The position numbers and the translations under genes were made by a program. From Candidatus Delongbacteria bacterium (GTDB lineage: Bacteria; CAIWAD01): 64,000 nt of DNA. Below, piece by piece: positions 9,036-17,529 of this stretch (the stretch's first letter is position 1; every line of letters starts with the position of its first letter). The stretch lies in assembly GCA_041675285.1 (NCBI GenBank), contig JBAYTZ010000001.1, positions 186,001-250,000 of the forward strand, in the 5' to 3' direction. Below the pieces are notes generated by a model. It was not told the DNA's origin, ran no database searches, and saw only the letters and a program-made list of their open reading frames with translations.

Positions 9036-10168
9036 AGCCGCTCTTCCAGGATGGTCAACAGGGCTTCGCGGTGGTCCTGGCAGCGGATCAGGTTCTGCAG
9101 CAGCAGCCGGCGGGATTCGGGCAGCAGCAGATCCGCCAGCCCCAGGCCGACCAGCGCTTTCAGCAGCACCCGGTTGGCCACGCTGAGCTGGGCCTTGTAG
9201 GTCCGGGCGCGGGCGCTGCAGAAGGCCAGCCAGTGCTCGTGCACGCGCTGGGGATCGGCCAGCTCGGCGCTGCGCTGACGGAACTCGGCCAGGAACTGCG
9301 CCTCGCGGGCGGGCTCCAGCCGCGCCAGGTCGCCCTGCTCCGGGCGCTGCCGGAAGGCGTGCACGCGGACCTCGTGGCCCGGGCCGGACTCCGGCAGGTT
9401 GATCTCCAACAGGAGGCCCTCGCGGTAGTAGTCGGGGGTGGGGATCGGCAGGTCCATCAGGAAATTGCCCTGGCCGTAGAGGATGGTCCCCTCCCCGTGG
9501 GACTCCAGGCAGCCTGTCCGGTGCGAATGCTGGCAGACCACCACGCGCGCGCCCGTGTCCACCAACAGGCGGCAGTAGGCCTGCAGCCAGGGATTGGGGT
9601 AGGCGTGGCCCTCGTTGCCAGCGTGGACCAGCACGATGGGGAACTCGCACTGCCGCACCAGACCCTGCAGCGCGGGCAGCGCGTGGACGGGATCCAGCGG
9701 GCACATCCCGGGCCGGTCGGGGCGCGCCACGCCGAACTCCTGGGCCCCCACCGCCAACAGGCCGACGCGCCGTCCGCCGGCCTCCAGCAGCAGCGGACGG
9801 CTGGCCTCCGCCAGAGTCGCACCGGCGCCGCAGTGGCGGATCCCCGCCTGGTCCAGGGCGGCCCGGGTCCGCTCCAAGCCGGCCGGGCCGTGATCCATGC
9901 TGTGGTTGTTGGCCAGGCCCAGGGCCTGGATCCGCAGCTCGCGCAGGCCTGCCGTCACCTCCGCGGGCAGCTGCAGGACGGGCCCGCTCTTGCGGCTGCC
10001 GCTCCCGGGCGGGCTGAGGGGGGCTTCCAGGTTGGCCAGCACTAGGTCGGCGGAGCGGAACAGCTCCGCGTGCCCGGGCGCCAGCCGCTCCAGCGGTGCG
10101 TGGCAGAGGGCGTCCACGGTGGCAGGCGGGGGCGCGATGTCCCCGCAGATCAGGATCCGCGCGCTCAT
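9032..10168 (-). CDS. CapA-family (poly-gamma-glutamate capsule type) metallophosphoesterase-fold protein
   Basis: The chosen ATG gives 378 residues beginning MSARILICGDIAP; an in-frame TTG 45 bases upstream would overlap the preceding gene and adds nothing conserved. Metal-site motifs of the CapA/PgsA family appear in order: GD at residues 9-10, NLEAPL near 46, LANNHSMDHG near 90, HAGNEGHAYPNP near 180 and QHSHRTG near 213. CapA proteins belong to the calcineurin-like fold and take part in poly-gamma-glutamate or polysaccharide export and processing. No N-terminal membrane anchor is visible here, unlike classical CapA, so a cytoplasmic role is possible. The gene sits between an acyltransferase and a glycosyltransferase in the leftward operon. 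Confidence 0.85.
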   Translation of the reverse strand: MSARILICGDIAPPPATVDALCHAPLERLAPGHAELFRSADLVLANLEAPLSPPGSGSRKSGPVLQLPAEVTAGLRELRIQALGLANNHSMDHGPAGLERTRAALDQAGIRHCGAGATLAEASRPLLLEAGGRRVGLLAVGAQEFGVARPDRPGMCPLDPVHALPALQGLVRQCEFPIVLVHAGNEGHAYPNPWLQAYCRLLVDTGARVVVCQHSHRTGCLESHGEGTILYGQGNFLMDLPIPTPDYYREGLLLEINLPESGPGHEVRVHAFRQRPEQGDLARLEPAREAQFLAEFRQRSAELADPQRVHEHWLAFCSARARTYKAQLSVANRVLLKALVGLGLADLLLPESRRLLLQNLIRCQDHREALLTILEERL

Positions 10169-10190
10169 GGGCCCGCCTGGACGCCGGGTC

Positions 10191-10781
10191 TCACGGCTGG
10201 GCCCGCCGGACAAGGGGCCGGCCGGGATTGCCCACGATGATCTGGCCCGGTTCGGGCGAGCGCGTCACCAGGGCCCCGGCGCCGATCACGCAGCCGTCGG
10301 GAATCTCGCTCACGCTCTGAAGGATCACGGCTCCCGAGCCGATCCAGACCCCGCGCCCGATCCGCACCTCGCAGGTCACCGGGTGGCTGCGCGGCTCCAG
10401 CCCGTGGGAGTGGCTGTAGATCACCACTCCGGGGGAGAGCGTGCTGCCGGCCCCGATGCTCACGTGGCCGCTGAAATCGATCCGGCAGTGGGTGCCGATC
10501 CAGACGCTGTCCTCGAGCTCCAGCCGTCCGGTGGCGGTCTCGCTGCCCAGGACCACGCCCGGGGCCAGCACCACGCCGGCACCCAGCCGGATGTTGCCGG
10601 GATGCCGGATGACCGGCCGCCAGAGGATTTTGCAGCCCGGGCCGCAGGCCGCGAAGTTCGAGCGCCAGACCCAGGTGCAGAGGCGGCTGCCCAGGTTGGT
10701 CAGGGCCGCCGTGGCCAGTTCCAGCAGCGCGGCGGGCAGGCCGGCCGGTCGGCCGTTCCAGAAGCGGGCAAGGCTCTTCAT
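10191..10781 (-). CDS. Left-handed beta-helix (hexapeptide repeat) acyltransferase, WcaF-like
   Basis: This 196-residue protein is built of imperfect hexapeptide repeats from about residue 65 (for example IRLGAGVVLAPGVVLG and VSIGAGSTLSPGVVI), with the conserved ending IGAGALVTRSPEPGQIIVGNPGRP that identifies LbH acetyltransferases of the WcaF/colanic-acid type. A catalytic-type histidine is in YSHSHGLEPRSHP near residue 130. It probably O-acetylates a sugar in the repeat unit using acetyl-CoA. Its ATG overlaps the stop of the upstream glycosyltransferase (ATGA-type), and CapA follows 22 bases downstream, so it belongs to the same leftward operon. The acceptor sugar is not known. Confidence 0.85.
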   Translation of the reverse strand: MKSLARFWNGRPAGLPAALLELATAALTNLGSRLCTWVWRSNFAACGPGCKILWRPVIRHPGNIRLGAGVVLAPGVVLGSETATGRLELEDSVWIGTHCRIDFSGHVSIGAGSTLSPGVVIYSHSHGLEPRSHPVTCEVRIGRGVWIGSGAVILQSVSEIPDGCVIGAGALVTRSPEPGQIIVGNPGRPLVRRAQP

Positions 10782-11899
10782 GGGGTGGACATCTCCCTGT
10801 GGACCAGCCGGGCGTGGGATTCGCCGCTGCGCTCGTGAAAGGCCCGGATCGTGGCCCGGGCGCCCGCGGACAGGCGCTCGCGCAGCTCCGGATCCGCCAG
10901 CAGGCGCCGCAGTCCGTCGGCCAGGCTGGCGGTGTCGCGGGGCTCGCAGCGCAGGCAGTTTTCTTCGGCGCGCATCAAACTAGGAATTCCCCCGACGAAG
11001 GTGGTCAGGCTGGGCAGTCCGTAGGTCATGGCCTCGTAGAGCACGCGCGGGAAGCCCTCGTCGTGGGTGGGCAGCACCAGCAGATCGGCGGCCAGATAGC
11101 GCGCGGCCAGCTCCTGCTTGTCGCTGATGAAGCCGGCGAACGTGGTGCGCGCCCGCAGCGCCGGCGGCAGCTGGGACGGACTCCCCAGCGGTCCCAGACC
11201 CACCAGCTCCAGTTGGAACTCCGCGCCTTCCCGGGCCAGCTGGTCCAGGGCCTGGTAGAGTTCCCGCACGCCCTTGGGGGCCTCGATCCGCCCCACGAAG
11301 AGCACGCGCGGCGGGCTGCTCCGGCGGCCGTTTCGCTCCCCGACCACGTCGGCGGGACCCACGGCCATCATGGGCGGGGCGACCAGCGGTCGCCGGCAGT
11401 AGGGGGCCAGCTCCGCGGCGGTGTGGGAGTTGTTGCTGACCACCAGCCGGGCGTGGGCCAGCACCTGCTGGGTGCGGCGGCTGGCGACCTGGAGCTGTCC
11501 GCGCACGTAGACCCCGTAGGGTACGCCCAGCAGGCGGCACACGCCGGCCGCGTACATGGGCAGGGTGCCGGGCAGGAAGCAATAGGTCCAGGCCGTCCCG
11601 CGCAAGAGCCAGGGCAGCTGCAGATAGAGGCGCAGCCGATCGACGGCCTTGAGGAGCGGGTTCGCGGCGTGGTAGACCAGGCCTTCCGGTCGCAGGCCGG
11701 GCTGCCCGCTGATGTCGTAGTCCAGCAGCCCGCCGAAGTCCTGCCGGTCCGTTTTGCGCAGCAGGTACTGGAACACGCGCAGCGGACCCGTCAGGCCGGA
11801 CAGCTCCTCCAGGAAGCGCCCGGTGTGCTGATTGACCAGGACCCGCGGGCCGTCGACGACCAGCGGCCCGTTGCTGATGCAGACCGGCGCTTTCCTCAT
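10778..11899 (-). CDS. Glycosyltransferase family 4 (GT-B)
   Basis: The 373-residue product has the two-lobed GT4 architecture. The C-terminal lobe starts with PPRVLFVGRIEAPKGVRELY (about residue 195), and the EX7E motif is clear in THDEGFPRVLYEAMTYGLP near 285, followed by GGIPSLM. These features indicate a retaining transferase using a UDP- or GDP-sugar. It lies between the CapK-like ligase (3 bases upstream) and the WcaF-like acetyltransferase (overlapping), as part of the leftward operon. Linkage and sugar are unknown. Confidence 0.9.
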   Translation of the reverse strand: MRKAPVCISNGPLVVDGPRVLVNQHTGRFLEELSGLTGPLRVFQYLLRKTDRQDFGGLLDYDISGQPGLRPEGLVYHAANPLLKAVDRLRLYLQLPWLLRGTAWTYCFLPGTLPMYAAGVCRLLGVPYGVYVRGQLQVASRRTQQVLAHARLVVSNNSHTAAELAPYCRRPLVAPPMMAVGPADVVGERNGRRSSPPRVLFVGRIEAPKGVRELYQALDQLAREGAEFQLELVGLGPLGSPSQLPPALRARTTFAGFISDKQELAARYLAADLLVLPTHDEGFPRVLYEAMTYGLPSLTTFVGGIPSLMRAEENCLRCEPRDTASLADGLRRLLADPELRERLSAGARATIRAFHERSGESHARLVHREMSTP

Positions 11900-11902
11900 G
11901 CG

Positions 11903-13243
11903 TCAATCCCCGTGTCTGTGAGACAACTCGCTGATGATGAAGCGGGTCTTGCCGCGGTCGTGCCCGATGTGCTCCACCAGCTCCAGCCGCAGGTGGGTGG
12001 AATCGCCGATCCGGGCCTGCAGGGCGGCCGTGGCCAGCTCGATCTGCCGCAGTGCCCGGGCGTCGTCGCCGGGCACGCAGCGCAGGGTGAGGCTGCCGTC
12101 GGCGGCCTGGTGCACCTGGAAGGCCTGGACGGCCTCGGGGTGGTCGTCGAAGATGGTGGTCAGGAACTCGCCGCTCAGCGTCAGGCCGCCGGGCAGGCGC
12201 AGGGCGTCGCTGATGCGCCCCTTGACGCTGTCCATCAAGGGCAGGCTGCGGCCGCAGGGGCAGGCCCCCGCCAGCAGGCGGCCGCGGTCGCCGTTGCGGT
12301 AGCGGATGATCGGGAAGACGCGATTCTCGTGGTCCGTGATCAGCAGGTCGCCCCATTCCCCCGCGGGCTGGGGACGATCCTGCCCATCCACGGCCTCGAT
12401 GGTCCGGCGGGAGGCGAAGACGTGCAGGCCCGCCTGTTCGCGGCACTCGCAGGCCAGCCAGAAGACCTCTCCGCAGCCGTACTGGTCGTAGACAGGGCAG
12501 CCGAAGGCCCGCTCCATCTTGTGACGCAGAGAGGCCGGCAGGGGCGTGGAGGTGGACCAGACGGCGCGCAGAAAGTCCGGTCGCACGCCGCGGGTCTCCA
12601 ACTCCCCGGCCAGGTCGGCCAGCGCGCCCATGTAGCCCTGCAGGAGGGGCGGACGCAGTCGCTCCAATTGGTGGAGGAAGTACCCGACCCGGGCCGGGGT
12701 CATGGCCGCGGCATCCAGGAAGAGCCGGCGCGTGGGCCACCAGAGCGCCTGGTTGACCGCCTGGGCCGCGCCCCGGCGCGTCCGGCGGTAGACGAAGCCC
12801 ACGTGGTCCGAGGCGTGCAGGCCCCACCAGTCCAGCACGCGCCAGGCGAAGGCTTCCAGCGCCACGCGGCGATCGAACAGCACGCGCACCGGTACGCCCG
12901 TGCTCCCGCCGGTGGTGGAGAGGCGGCGCTGGCCGGGCCGGCTGTCGTGGGCGATCAGCTCCTCGAAGGAGACGCGTAGCTCGTCCTTGGAGAGCACGGG
13001 CACCTGCGCGAAGTCCGCCGGATCCTGCAGGTCGTTGGGATGAAAGCCCGCCCGCTGGTACTTGCGCTGGTAGAAGGGAACCTGATCGTAGGCGTGGAAG
13101 ACGATCGCCCGGCGGCGCTTCCAGGCCAGCCGCTCCAGTTCGTCGCGACTGAGCCGCTCTTCGGCGGCCAGTTGCCCGTGCAACTCCAGGGCGGAGCGGT
13201 TTCCCAGTCGCTGCTTGAGATCGAACAGGGTGCGACGGATCAC
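11903..13243 (-). CDS. Adenylate-forming CapK/PaaK-like protein (phenylacetate-CoA ligase family) of the polysaccharide locus
   Basis: I chose the GTG at 13243 because it has a clear GGAGG site 7 bases upstream and the family-like start (446 residues). Longer readings run into the divergent promoter region. The AMP-binding loop is LSTTGGSTGVPVRVL (about 117-131), followed by a YDQYGCGEVFWLACEC block and a PIIRYRNGDRGRL segment, all typical of the PaaK/CapK family. A CPCG motif near residue 350 resembles the zinc-type cysteines of PaaK relatives. In capsule loci these proteins are thought to activate an acyl group (amino acid or carboxylate) for attachment to sugar. It is the first gene of the leftward operon. 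A second copy of this family lies at 58.6-59.9 kb. Confidence 0.8.
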   Translation of the reverse strand: MIRRTLFDLKQRLGNRSALELHGQLAAEERLSRDELERLAWKRRRAIVFHAYDQVPFYQRKYQRAGFHPNDLQDPADFAQVPVLSKDELRVSFEELIAHDSRPGQRRLSTTGGSTGVPVRVLFDRRVALEAFAWRVLDWWGLHASDHVGFVYRRTRRGAAQAVNQALWWPTRRLFLDAAAMTPARVGYFLHQLERLRPPLLQGYMGALADLAGELETRGVRPDFLRAVWSTSTPLPASLRHKMERAFGCPVYDQYGCGEVFWLACECREQAGLHVFASRRTIEAVDGQDRPQPAGEWGDLLITDHENRVFPIIRYRNGDRGRLLAGACPCGRSLPLMDSVKGRISDALRLPGGLTLSGEFLTTIFDDHPEAVQAFQVHQAADGSLTLRCVPGDDARALRQIELATAALQARIGDSTHLRLELVEHIGHDRGKTRFIISELSHRHGD

Positions 13244-13359
13244 GGCTGGCCTCCAGTGGGGCGCCGGACCTGGCCGCCGACGCAGGAGCGAAGATAAGGT
13301 GTGGCACAGGAACCGGCACGGGGCGCCGCCGCCCGGCGCCTGGGGCGGGGCCTTCCGGC

Positions 13360-13388
13360 TTGACATGCGGTGGTCCGTGACCTACACT
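13360..13388 (+). promoter_or_regulatory. Sigma70-type promoter for the rightward polysaccharide operon
   Basis: TTGACA at 13360-13365 and TACACT at 13383-13388 are separated by exactly 17 bases, in the 213-base gap between two divergent genes. Transcription would begin near 13395, leaving about a 60-base leader before the ATG at 13457. The opposite strand has a TATCTT hexamer but no good -35 partner, so the promoter of the leftward operon is not resolved. Confidence 0.65.
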
Positions 13389-13456
13389 GAAGCGGCGTGC
13401 CGCACGGACCTGCGCCGCCTGAGGGTCGACATCAATTCCCGGGTTGCACAATTTTG

Positions 13457-14692
13457 ATGCCCATGGCCTCCACCCGATCCCTGCGAATCCTCATCGTCAG
13501 CGAGCGCTTCCACCCGGAGGAGTTCCGCATCAACGATCTGGCCCGGGACTGGGTGGCGCGCGGCCATCGGGTGGAGGTGCTGACCCAGGTCCCCAGCTAC
13601 CCGCGTGGCGAGCTTCCGCCCGGCTGGGTGAACCGCCCCGTGGCCGCCGAGGCCTGGGAGGGCCTGCGCATCCGCCGGGTGCGCACGGTGACGGGCTACG
13701 CCGCCAGCCTGCGCCGCAAACTCTGGAACTACCTCTCCTTCGCCCTGCGCGGCAGCCTGGCCGCGCTGGCGCACGGCGGCCGGCCCGACGTGGTCTTCTC
13801 CTACAACACCGGGCCGCTGACCAGCGTCCTGCCCGCGGTGGTGCTGGCCCGCTGGCGCCGCGTGCCGCTGGTGATCTGGACCCAGGATCTCTGGCCGGAC
13901 AGCGTCTGGGCCTACGGCTTCCGCCGCACGCCCCTGCGCGAGGCCCTGCTGAACGGTTTCGTGCGTGGCTGCTACCGGCCCGCCCGCCGCGTGCTGGTCT
14001 CCTGCGCGGGCTTTCGCGCCGCCCTGGCTCCGCACCTGCCTGCCGGGCTGCCGGTGGACTTCGTGCCCAACTGGGCGGAGACCCTGGCCGAGGCGGAGCC
14101 GGATCCACGCTTAGCCGAGCCCGGCTGCCTGCAGCTCACCTTCGCCGGCAACCTGGGCAAGGTCCAGAACCTGGACCGTGTGCTGAGCGCCTTCGCGGCG
14201 TTGCCAGCGCCCGTCCGCGCGACCCTGCGGTTGAACTTCGTCGGGGACGGCTCCCACGCCGCCGCCCTGCGGAAGCGCGTGGAAGTGGAGGCCATCCCGG
14301 GCGTGCGCTTCTGGGGCCGCGTGCCCGCCGCCGCCATGCCGGCACTCTACGCGGCCAGCGACGGCCTGTTGGTGCCCCTGGACGACCAGCCGATCTTCCA
14401 CCTGACCGTGCCAGCCAAATTCCAGACCTGTCTGGCGGCGGGCCGACCCATCCTGGCGATCGCGGGCGGCGAACTCCAGCGCCTGGTGGAGCAGGAAGGC
14501 CTCGGTCTCACGGCGCCCCCCGGCGACGTGGAGGGCATCCGCCGGACCCTCGAGGCCTTCACGCGCCTGGACCCCGCCGAGCGCCGGGCCATGGGCGGGC
14601 GCGGCCGGGCCCTGCTGCGGCGCGACTACGATCGACAAGACCTGCTGGACCGGCTGAACCTCGTGTTACAACAAGCGGCGGGGCGGGCATGA
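13457..14692 (+). CDS. Glycosyltransferase family 4, WbuB-like
   Basis: The ATG at 13457 (or the in-frame one two codons later) gives 411 residues beginning MPMASTRSLRILIVSERFHP. The WbuB/WcaI-type N-terminus is recognisable: FHPEEFRINDLARDW, then LTQVPSYPRG. In the middle, VIWTQDLWPDS is the diagnostic motif of this subfamily, and the C-terminal lobe opens with LTFAGNLGKVQNLDRVL. WbuB-type enzymes add a FucNAc-type sugar in several O-antigens, which would suit the capEFG genes at 53-56 kb, but specificity is inference. It is the first gene of a tightly overlapping rightward operon driven by the promoter at 13360. The next ATG overlaps its TGA. Confidence 0.88.
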   Translation: MPMASTRSLRILIVSERFHPEEFRINDLARDWVARGHRVEVLTQVPSYPRGELPPGWVNRPVAAEAWEGLRIRRVRTVTGYAASLRRKLWNYLSFALRGSLAALAHGGRPDVVFSYNTGPLTSVLPAVVLARWRRVPLVIWTQDLWPDSVWAYGFRRTPLREALLNGFVRGCYRPARRVLVSCAGFRAALAPHLPAGLPVDFVPNWAETLAEAEPDPRLAEPGCLQLTFAGNLGKVQNLDRVLSAFAALPAPVRATLRLNFVGDGSHAAALRKRVEVEAIPGVRFWGRVPAAAMPALYAASDGLLVPLDDQPIFHLTVPAKFQTCLAAGRPILAIAGGELQRLVEQEGLGLTAPPGDVEGIRRTLEAFTRLDPAERRAMGGRGRALLRRDYDRQDLLDRLNLVLQQAAGRA

Positions 14693-15291
14693 GACTCCTC
14701 GCCGCCCTGCGCTGGCGCGGCCTGGGATTGGCGCGCCGCTTCTACGAGCGCCAGGAGTGGCTGCGGATCCGGCACGAGCCGCGCGCCGATCCGCCTCCGG
14801 CGCCGCCCCTGCCCGCGGGCTGCCGCGTGCTGCAGGGGGAAGAGTTACGGCTGGGCTACCGGCGGCATGCGGCCCGCAACCGGCGCATCGAACAGCGCCT
14901 GGCGGATGCGCGCCAGCTCGGCCTGGGAGTCGCCGACGCGGACGGCCTGCTCTACGACACCTGGCTCTGGCGCGGGAGCTACGATGAACCCAACACGGGC
15001 CTGCACCTGGACCCGGGTCCCGGGGGCGGCGTGCTGCTCGACTCGTGGACGGATCCCGAGCGGCGCGGACTGGGCCTGCACGGGGCCATGCTGGCCCGGC
15101 GGTTGGCGGCGGCGGCGGGGTTGGGCCTGGCTCCGCTGGACGGCCTGGTCCACGCGCGCAACCGCCCGGCCCTGCGGGCCCAGCGGGCCGCGGGCGCCCG
15201 CTTGCTAGAGCGTTTGGTGATCCGGCGCGTGCTGGGATGGCGCTGGACGCGCAGTTTCAAGGTGGAGTGGCATGAGCTGGACCTGGACTGA
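14689..15291 (+). CDS. Small GNAT-fold acetyltransferase-like protein
   Basis: The ATG overlaps the upstream TGA, giving 200 residues. The centre of the protein reads VLLDSWTDPERRGLGLHGAM, matching GNAT motif A (R-x-x-G-x-G/A, the acetyl-CoA pyrophosphate loop). About 50 residues further on, VHARNRPALRAQRAAGARL resembles the GNAT motif-B helix with its conserved asparagine. It probably N- or O-acylates a sugar amine from acyl-CoA. Family members in polysaccharide loci are poorly characterised and the degree of divergence here leaves the substrate open. Its 3' end overlaps the next gene by 20 bases, implying translational coupling. Confidence 0.6.
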   Translation: MRLLAALRWRGLGLARRFYERQEWLRIRHEPRADPPPAPPLPAGCRVLQGEELRLGYRRHAARNRRIEQRLADARQLGLGVADADGLLYDTWLWRGSYDEPNTGLHLDPGPGGGVLLDSWTDPERRGLGLHGAMLARRLAAAAGLGLAPLDGLVHARNRPALRAQRAAGARLLERLVIRRVLGWRWTRSFKVEWHELDLD

Positions 15292-16351
15292 GCTTCCCCT
15301 GCCTCTGGGGGAGGAAGCGGCCCGCGCCTGGGAGCGGCTGACGGAGCAGGCGCCGCATCCGCACATCCAGTCCACGGCCTGGTGGATGGAAGCCTGGGTC
15401 CGGCAGTTCGCCCCCCAGCAGAGCCGCCTGCTGGCCTTTCAGCAGGGCGGGGAGTGGCGCGCTCTGCTGCCCGTGGTGCGCCGACGCGAGCGCGATCCGC
15501 ACTGCCCGCTGGCCCATCGCGTGCTCTGCAACGGCGGCGACGGGTTCTCGGACAGCCTGCCCCTGGCCGTCGCTCCCGGCGATCAGGCGGCGCTGGAACA
15601 GGTGGCCGCCTGGCTGGAGCGGGCCGGCCGCCATGTCCACGAGGCGCGGCTGGCGCCGTTGATCGAGGGCACGCCCGCCTTTCCGTTGGCCGAACTTCTG
15701 GAAGCGCGCGGCTGGGAGTGCGGGCGCGTGGAGGGCAACCCGCTGCTGGACCTGCGGGCAGGCTGGGAAGCGCTGGAAGCCCGCGTGGGCAAGAATCTGC
15801 GCCACGACGTGGCCAAGAAGAAGCGCCGGCTGGCGGAGGCGGGCCTCGAGCCCGAGCTGCAACTCGAACAGACTTGCACGCCCGCCCTGCTGGAGGAGCT
15901 GCGCGAGCTGGCCCGGCGCCGCTGGCAATCCGAGGGCCACAAGAGTTCCTTCCTGGACCCCGCCCGCTGCGCCTTCATCGGGACCGTGGGCACACTGGCC
16001 ACGGAACGCGGCGAATTCGCCTGTTTCTGCGCCCGGCGTTCCGGCCGCCTGGTGGCCTACCGCCTGGGCTTCCTGCACGGCGGCGCTTTCTTCGATTGGA
16101 TCACCAGCTACGACCCGGAGCTCTTTCCCTACAGCATCGGCAAGCTCGTGCTCTGGGACAGCATCCGGCAGCTCGGCGCGCTGGGCGTGGAGCGGCTGGA
16201 TTTCATGGCGGGCGAAGAGGACTACAAGCTCAAGTGGGATCCCGTGGTTCGACCCATGCTGCGCTGCCGCCGGCTGCGGCCCGGGCCAGTCAATCTGCTG
16301 CGCGCCGGCGTGCGCGCCGCCAGCCGTTGGAAGTCCACATGGCGGACCTGA
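15272..16351 (+). CDS. FemAB/BioF2-like GNAT-superfamily protein (PF13480-type)
   Basis: This 359-residue protein has the layout of 'GNAT family, cellulose biosynthesis CelD/FemAB-like' proteins: two GNAT-like lobes with a conserved RHDVAKKKRRLAEAGLE helix near 173-189, then FLHGGAFFDWITSYDPELFP near 265-284. The final core block is LVLWDSIRQLGALGVERLDF followed by GEEDYKLKWD. Such proteins aminoacylate or acylate glycans or peptidoglycan, and similar ones sit in many exopolysaccharide clusters. No membrane segment is present, so it should act in the cytoplasm on a nucleotide- or lipid-linked sugar. It overlaps both neighbours (20 and 13 bases), consistent with a single translationally coupled operon. 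The acyl donor is unknown. Confidence 0.75.
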   Translation: MSWTWTELPLPLGEEAARAWERLTEQAPHPHIQSTAWWMEAWVRQFAPQQSRLLAFQQGGEWRALLPVVRRRERDPHCPLAHRVLCNGGDGFSDSLPLAVAPGDQAALEQVAAWLERAGRHVHEARLAPLIEGTPAFPLAELLEARGWECGRVEGNPLLDLRAGWEALEARVGKNLRHDVAKKKRRLAEAGLEPELQLEQTCTPALLEELRELARRRWQSEGHKSSFLDPARCAFIGTVGTLATERGEFACFCARRSGRLVAYRLGFLHGGAFFDWITSYDPELFPYSIGKLVLWDSIRQLGALGVERLDFMAGEEDYKLKWDPVVRPMLRCRRLRPGPVNLLRAGVRAASRWKSTWRT

Positions 16352-17529
16352 CCTGTCTGCGCGTGGCCGCCTGGCCGGGGGGCGCGGCCGCGCCGCTCAA
16401 CCTGATGATCGACGACCTGGCCGACGTGTTCGTCCCGGCCCGGGGTTGCCGCGGTCGCGAGTGCGACTGGGGCCACTTGGGTCGGGGAGCGGACTCCGCC
16501 TGGCGCTTCGTGGAGGAGCGCTTGCTGGCGCCTTTCCCGGAGTTGAGGATCAGCCTGTTCATTCCGGTCAACCGCCGCCCCCTGGTGGAGCCGCCCGCCG
16601 GCTCGCGCTTCCACGCCATCGACGAGCGTCCGGAGATGCGCGAGTTCCTGCGCACGCTGGCCGCCCACCCGCGGCTGGAGTGCTGCTACCACGGCAAGGA
16701 CCACTTCCGCGGGCAGGGGGCGGCGCGCGACCAGGAGTTCCGCAGCTACGCGACCTTGCAGGCGGCCCTGGACGAGACCCGGCGCGGCCTGGAGATCTGG
16801 GACCGCGTCTTCCAGTCCCCGCCGCTGGGCGGCAAGTACCCGGGCTACGCCGGCGGCGAGCTCGCCGACGCCGCGGTGGCGGCCTGCGGCTTTCGCTGGT
16901 GGTGCCGGCGCTTCAACCGCCGGGCGATCCAGTCCACCGACACGCCGGCCGCCGAACTGGCGCCCACCTGGTTCGCCGCGGGCGCCGTGCTGGAGATGCC
17001 CAGCACCCTGGCGGGCAACGTGCTGCCACCCTACCTGCGCGAGGAGTGGCCCAAGTGGCCCAAGCGGTTTGGGCAGCGCCGGGCCATGCGCCGGGTGGTG
17101 GAGCGGCAACTGGAGCAGCTGCTGCGGGAGGGTCTGCCGCTGACCGTCCAGGAGCACGTCGCGCCCAGCCGGGAGGACGGCCGGCGGCAGCGCAACAACC
17201 TGCAGGACGATGCCAGCGCCTTGACGCAGCTGCTGGACCACCTGCGGGACAAGCCGGTCTGGCACGCCCACCTGACCGAGATCGCCGACCACTGGCGGCT
17301 GCGGGAGCAGACCCGCTTCCACGCCGAAGCCGGGGCCTTGCGCGTGGAGGCTCCCCGCGTGGACCAATTGGCCTGGTTGGAGTTGGAAGCGCTCTCAGCC
17401 CGCTTGACGGGTCTGCGCGGGTTGGATGGACAGGCCCATCCCGTGCGCCAAACGCCCTTCGGCCGCTTCGTCGCCCTGCCGCTGCCCCTGTCGTGTGACG
17501 TCTTTCAACTGGAGGAGAACCCCGCGTGA
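16339..17529 (+). CDS. Polysaccharide-deacetylase-like (carbohydrate esterase 4 fold) protein of the polysaccharide operon
   Basis: The ATG lies 13 bases inside the preceding gene, giving 396 residues. Near the N-terminus, LNLMIDDLADV provides an aspartate pair like the DD of the NodB fold. A histidine-bearing segment, CCYHGKDHFRG (about residues 114-124), could supply metal ligands, and GGKYPGYAGG with WWCRRFN follows. There is no signal peptide, so if it is a deacetylase it works in the cytoplasm on a precursor. The family assignment is by overall layout, not a full motif set. It lies between FemAB-like and fused oxidoreductase genes, with the next GTG overlapping its TGA. A function in trimming or modifying an N-acyl sugar is a reasonable guess only. 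Confidence 0.5.
   Translation: MADLTCLRVAAWPGGAAAPLNLMIDDLADVFVPARGCRGRECDWGHLGRGADSAWRFVEERLLAPFPELRISLFIPVNRRPLVEPPAGSRFHAIDERPEMREFLRTLAAHPRLECCYHGKDHFRGQGAARDQEFRSYATLQAALDETRRGLEIWDRVFQSPPLGGKYPGYAGGELADAAVAACGFRWWCRRFNRRAIQSTDTPAAELAPTWFAAGAVLEMPSTLAGNVLPPYLREEWPKWPKRFGQRRAMRRVVERQLEQLLREGLPLTVQEHVAPSREDGRRQRNNLQDDASALTQLLDHLRDKPVWHAHLTEIADHWRLREQTRFHAEAGALRVEAPRVDQLAWLELEALSARLTGLRGLDGQAHPVRQTPFGRFVALPLPLSCDVFQLEENPA

Noticed and set aside
10169..10213. Upstream TTG start for the CapA-family gene
   Set aside because: It would overlap the preceding gene and adds a 15-residue Arg/Pro-rich leader with no family counterpart.
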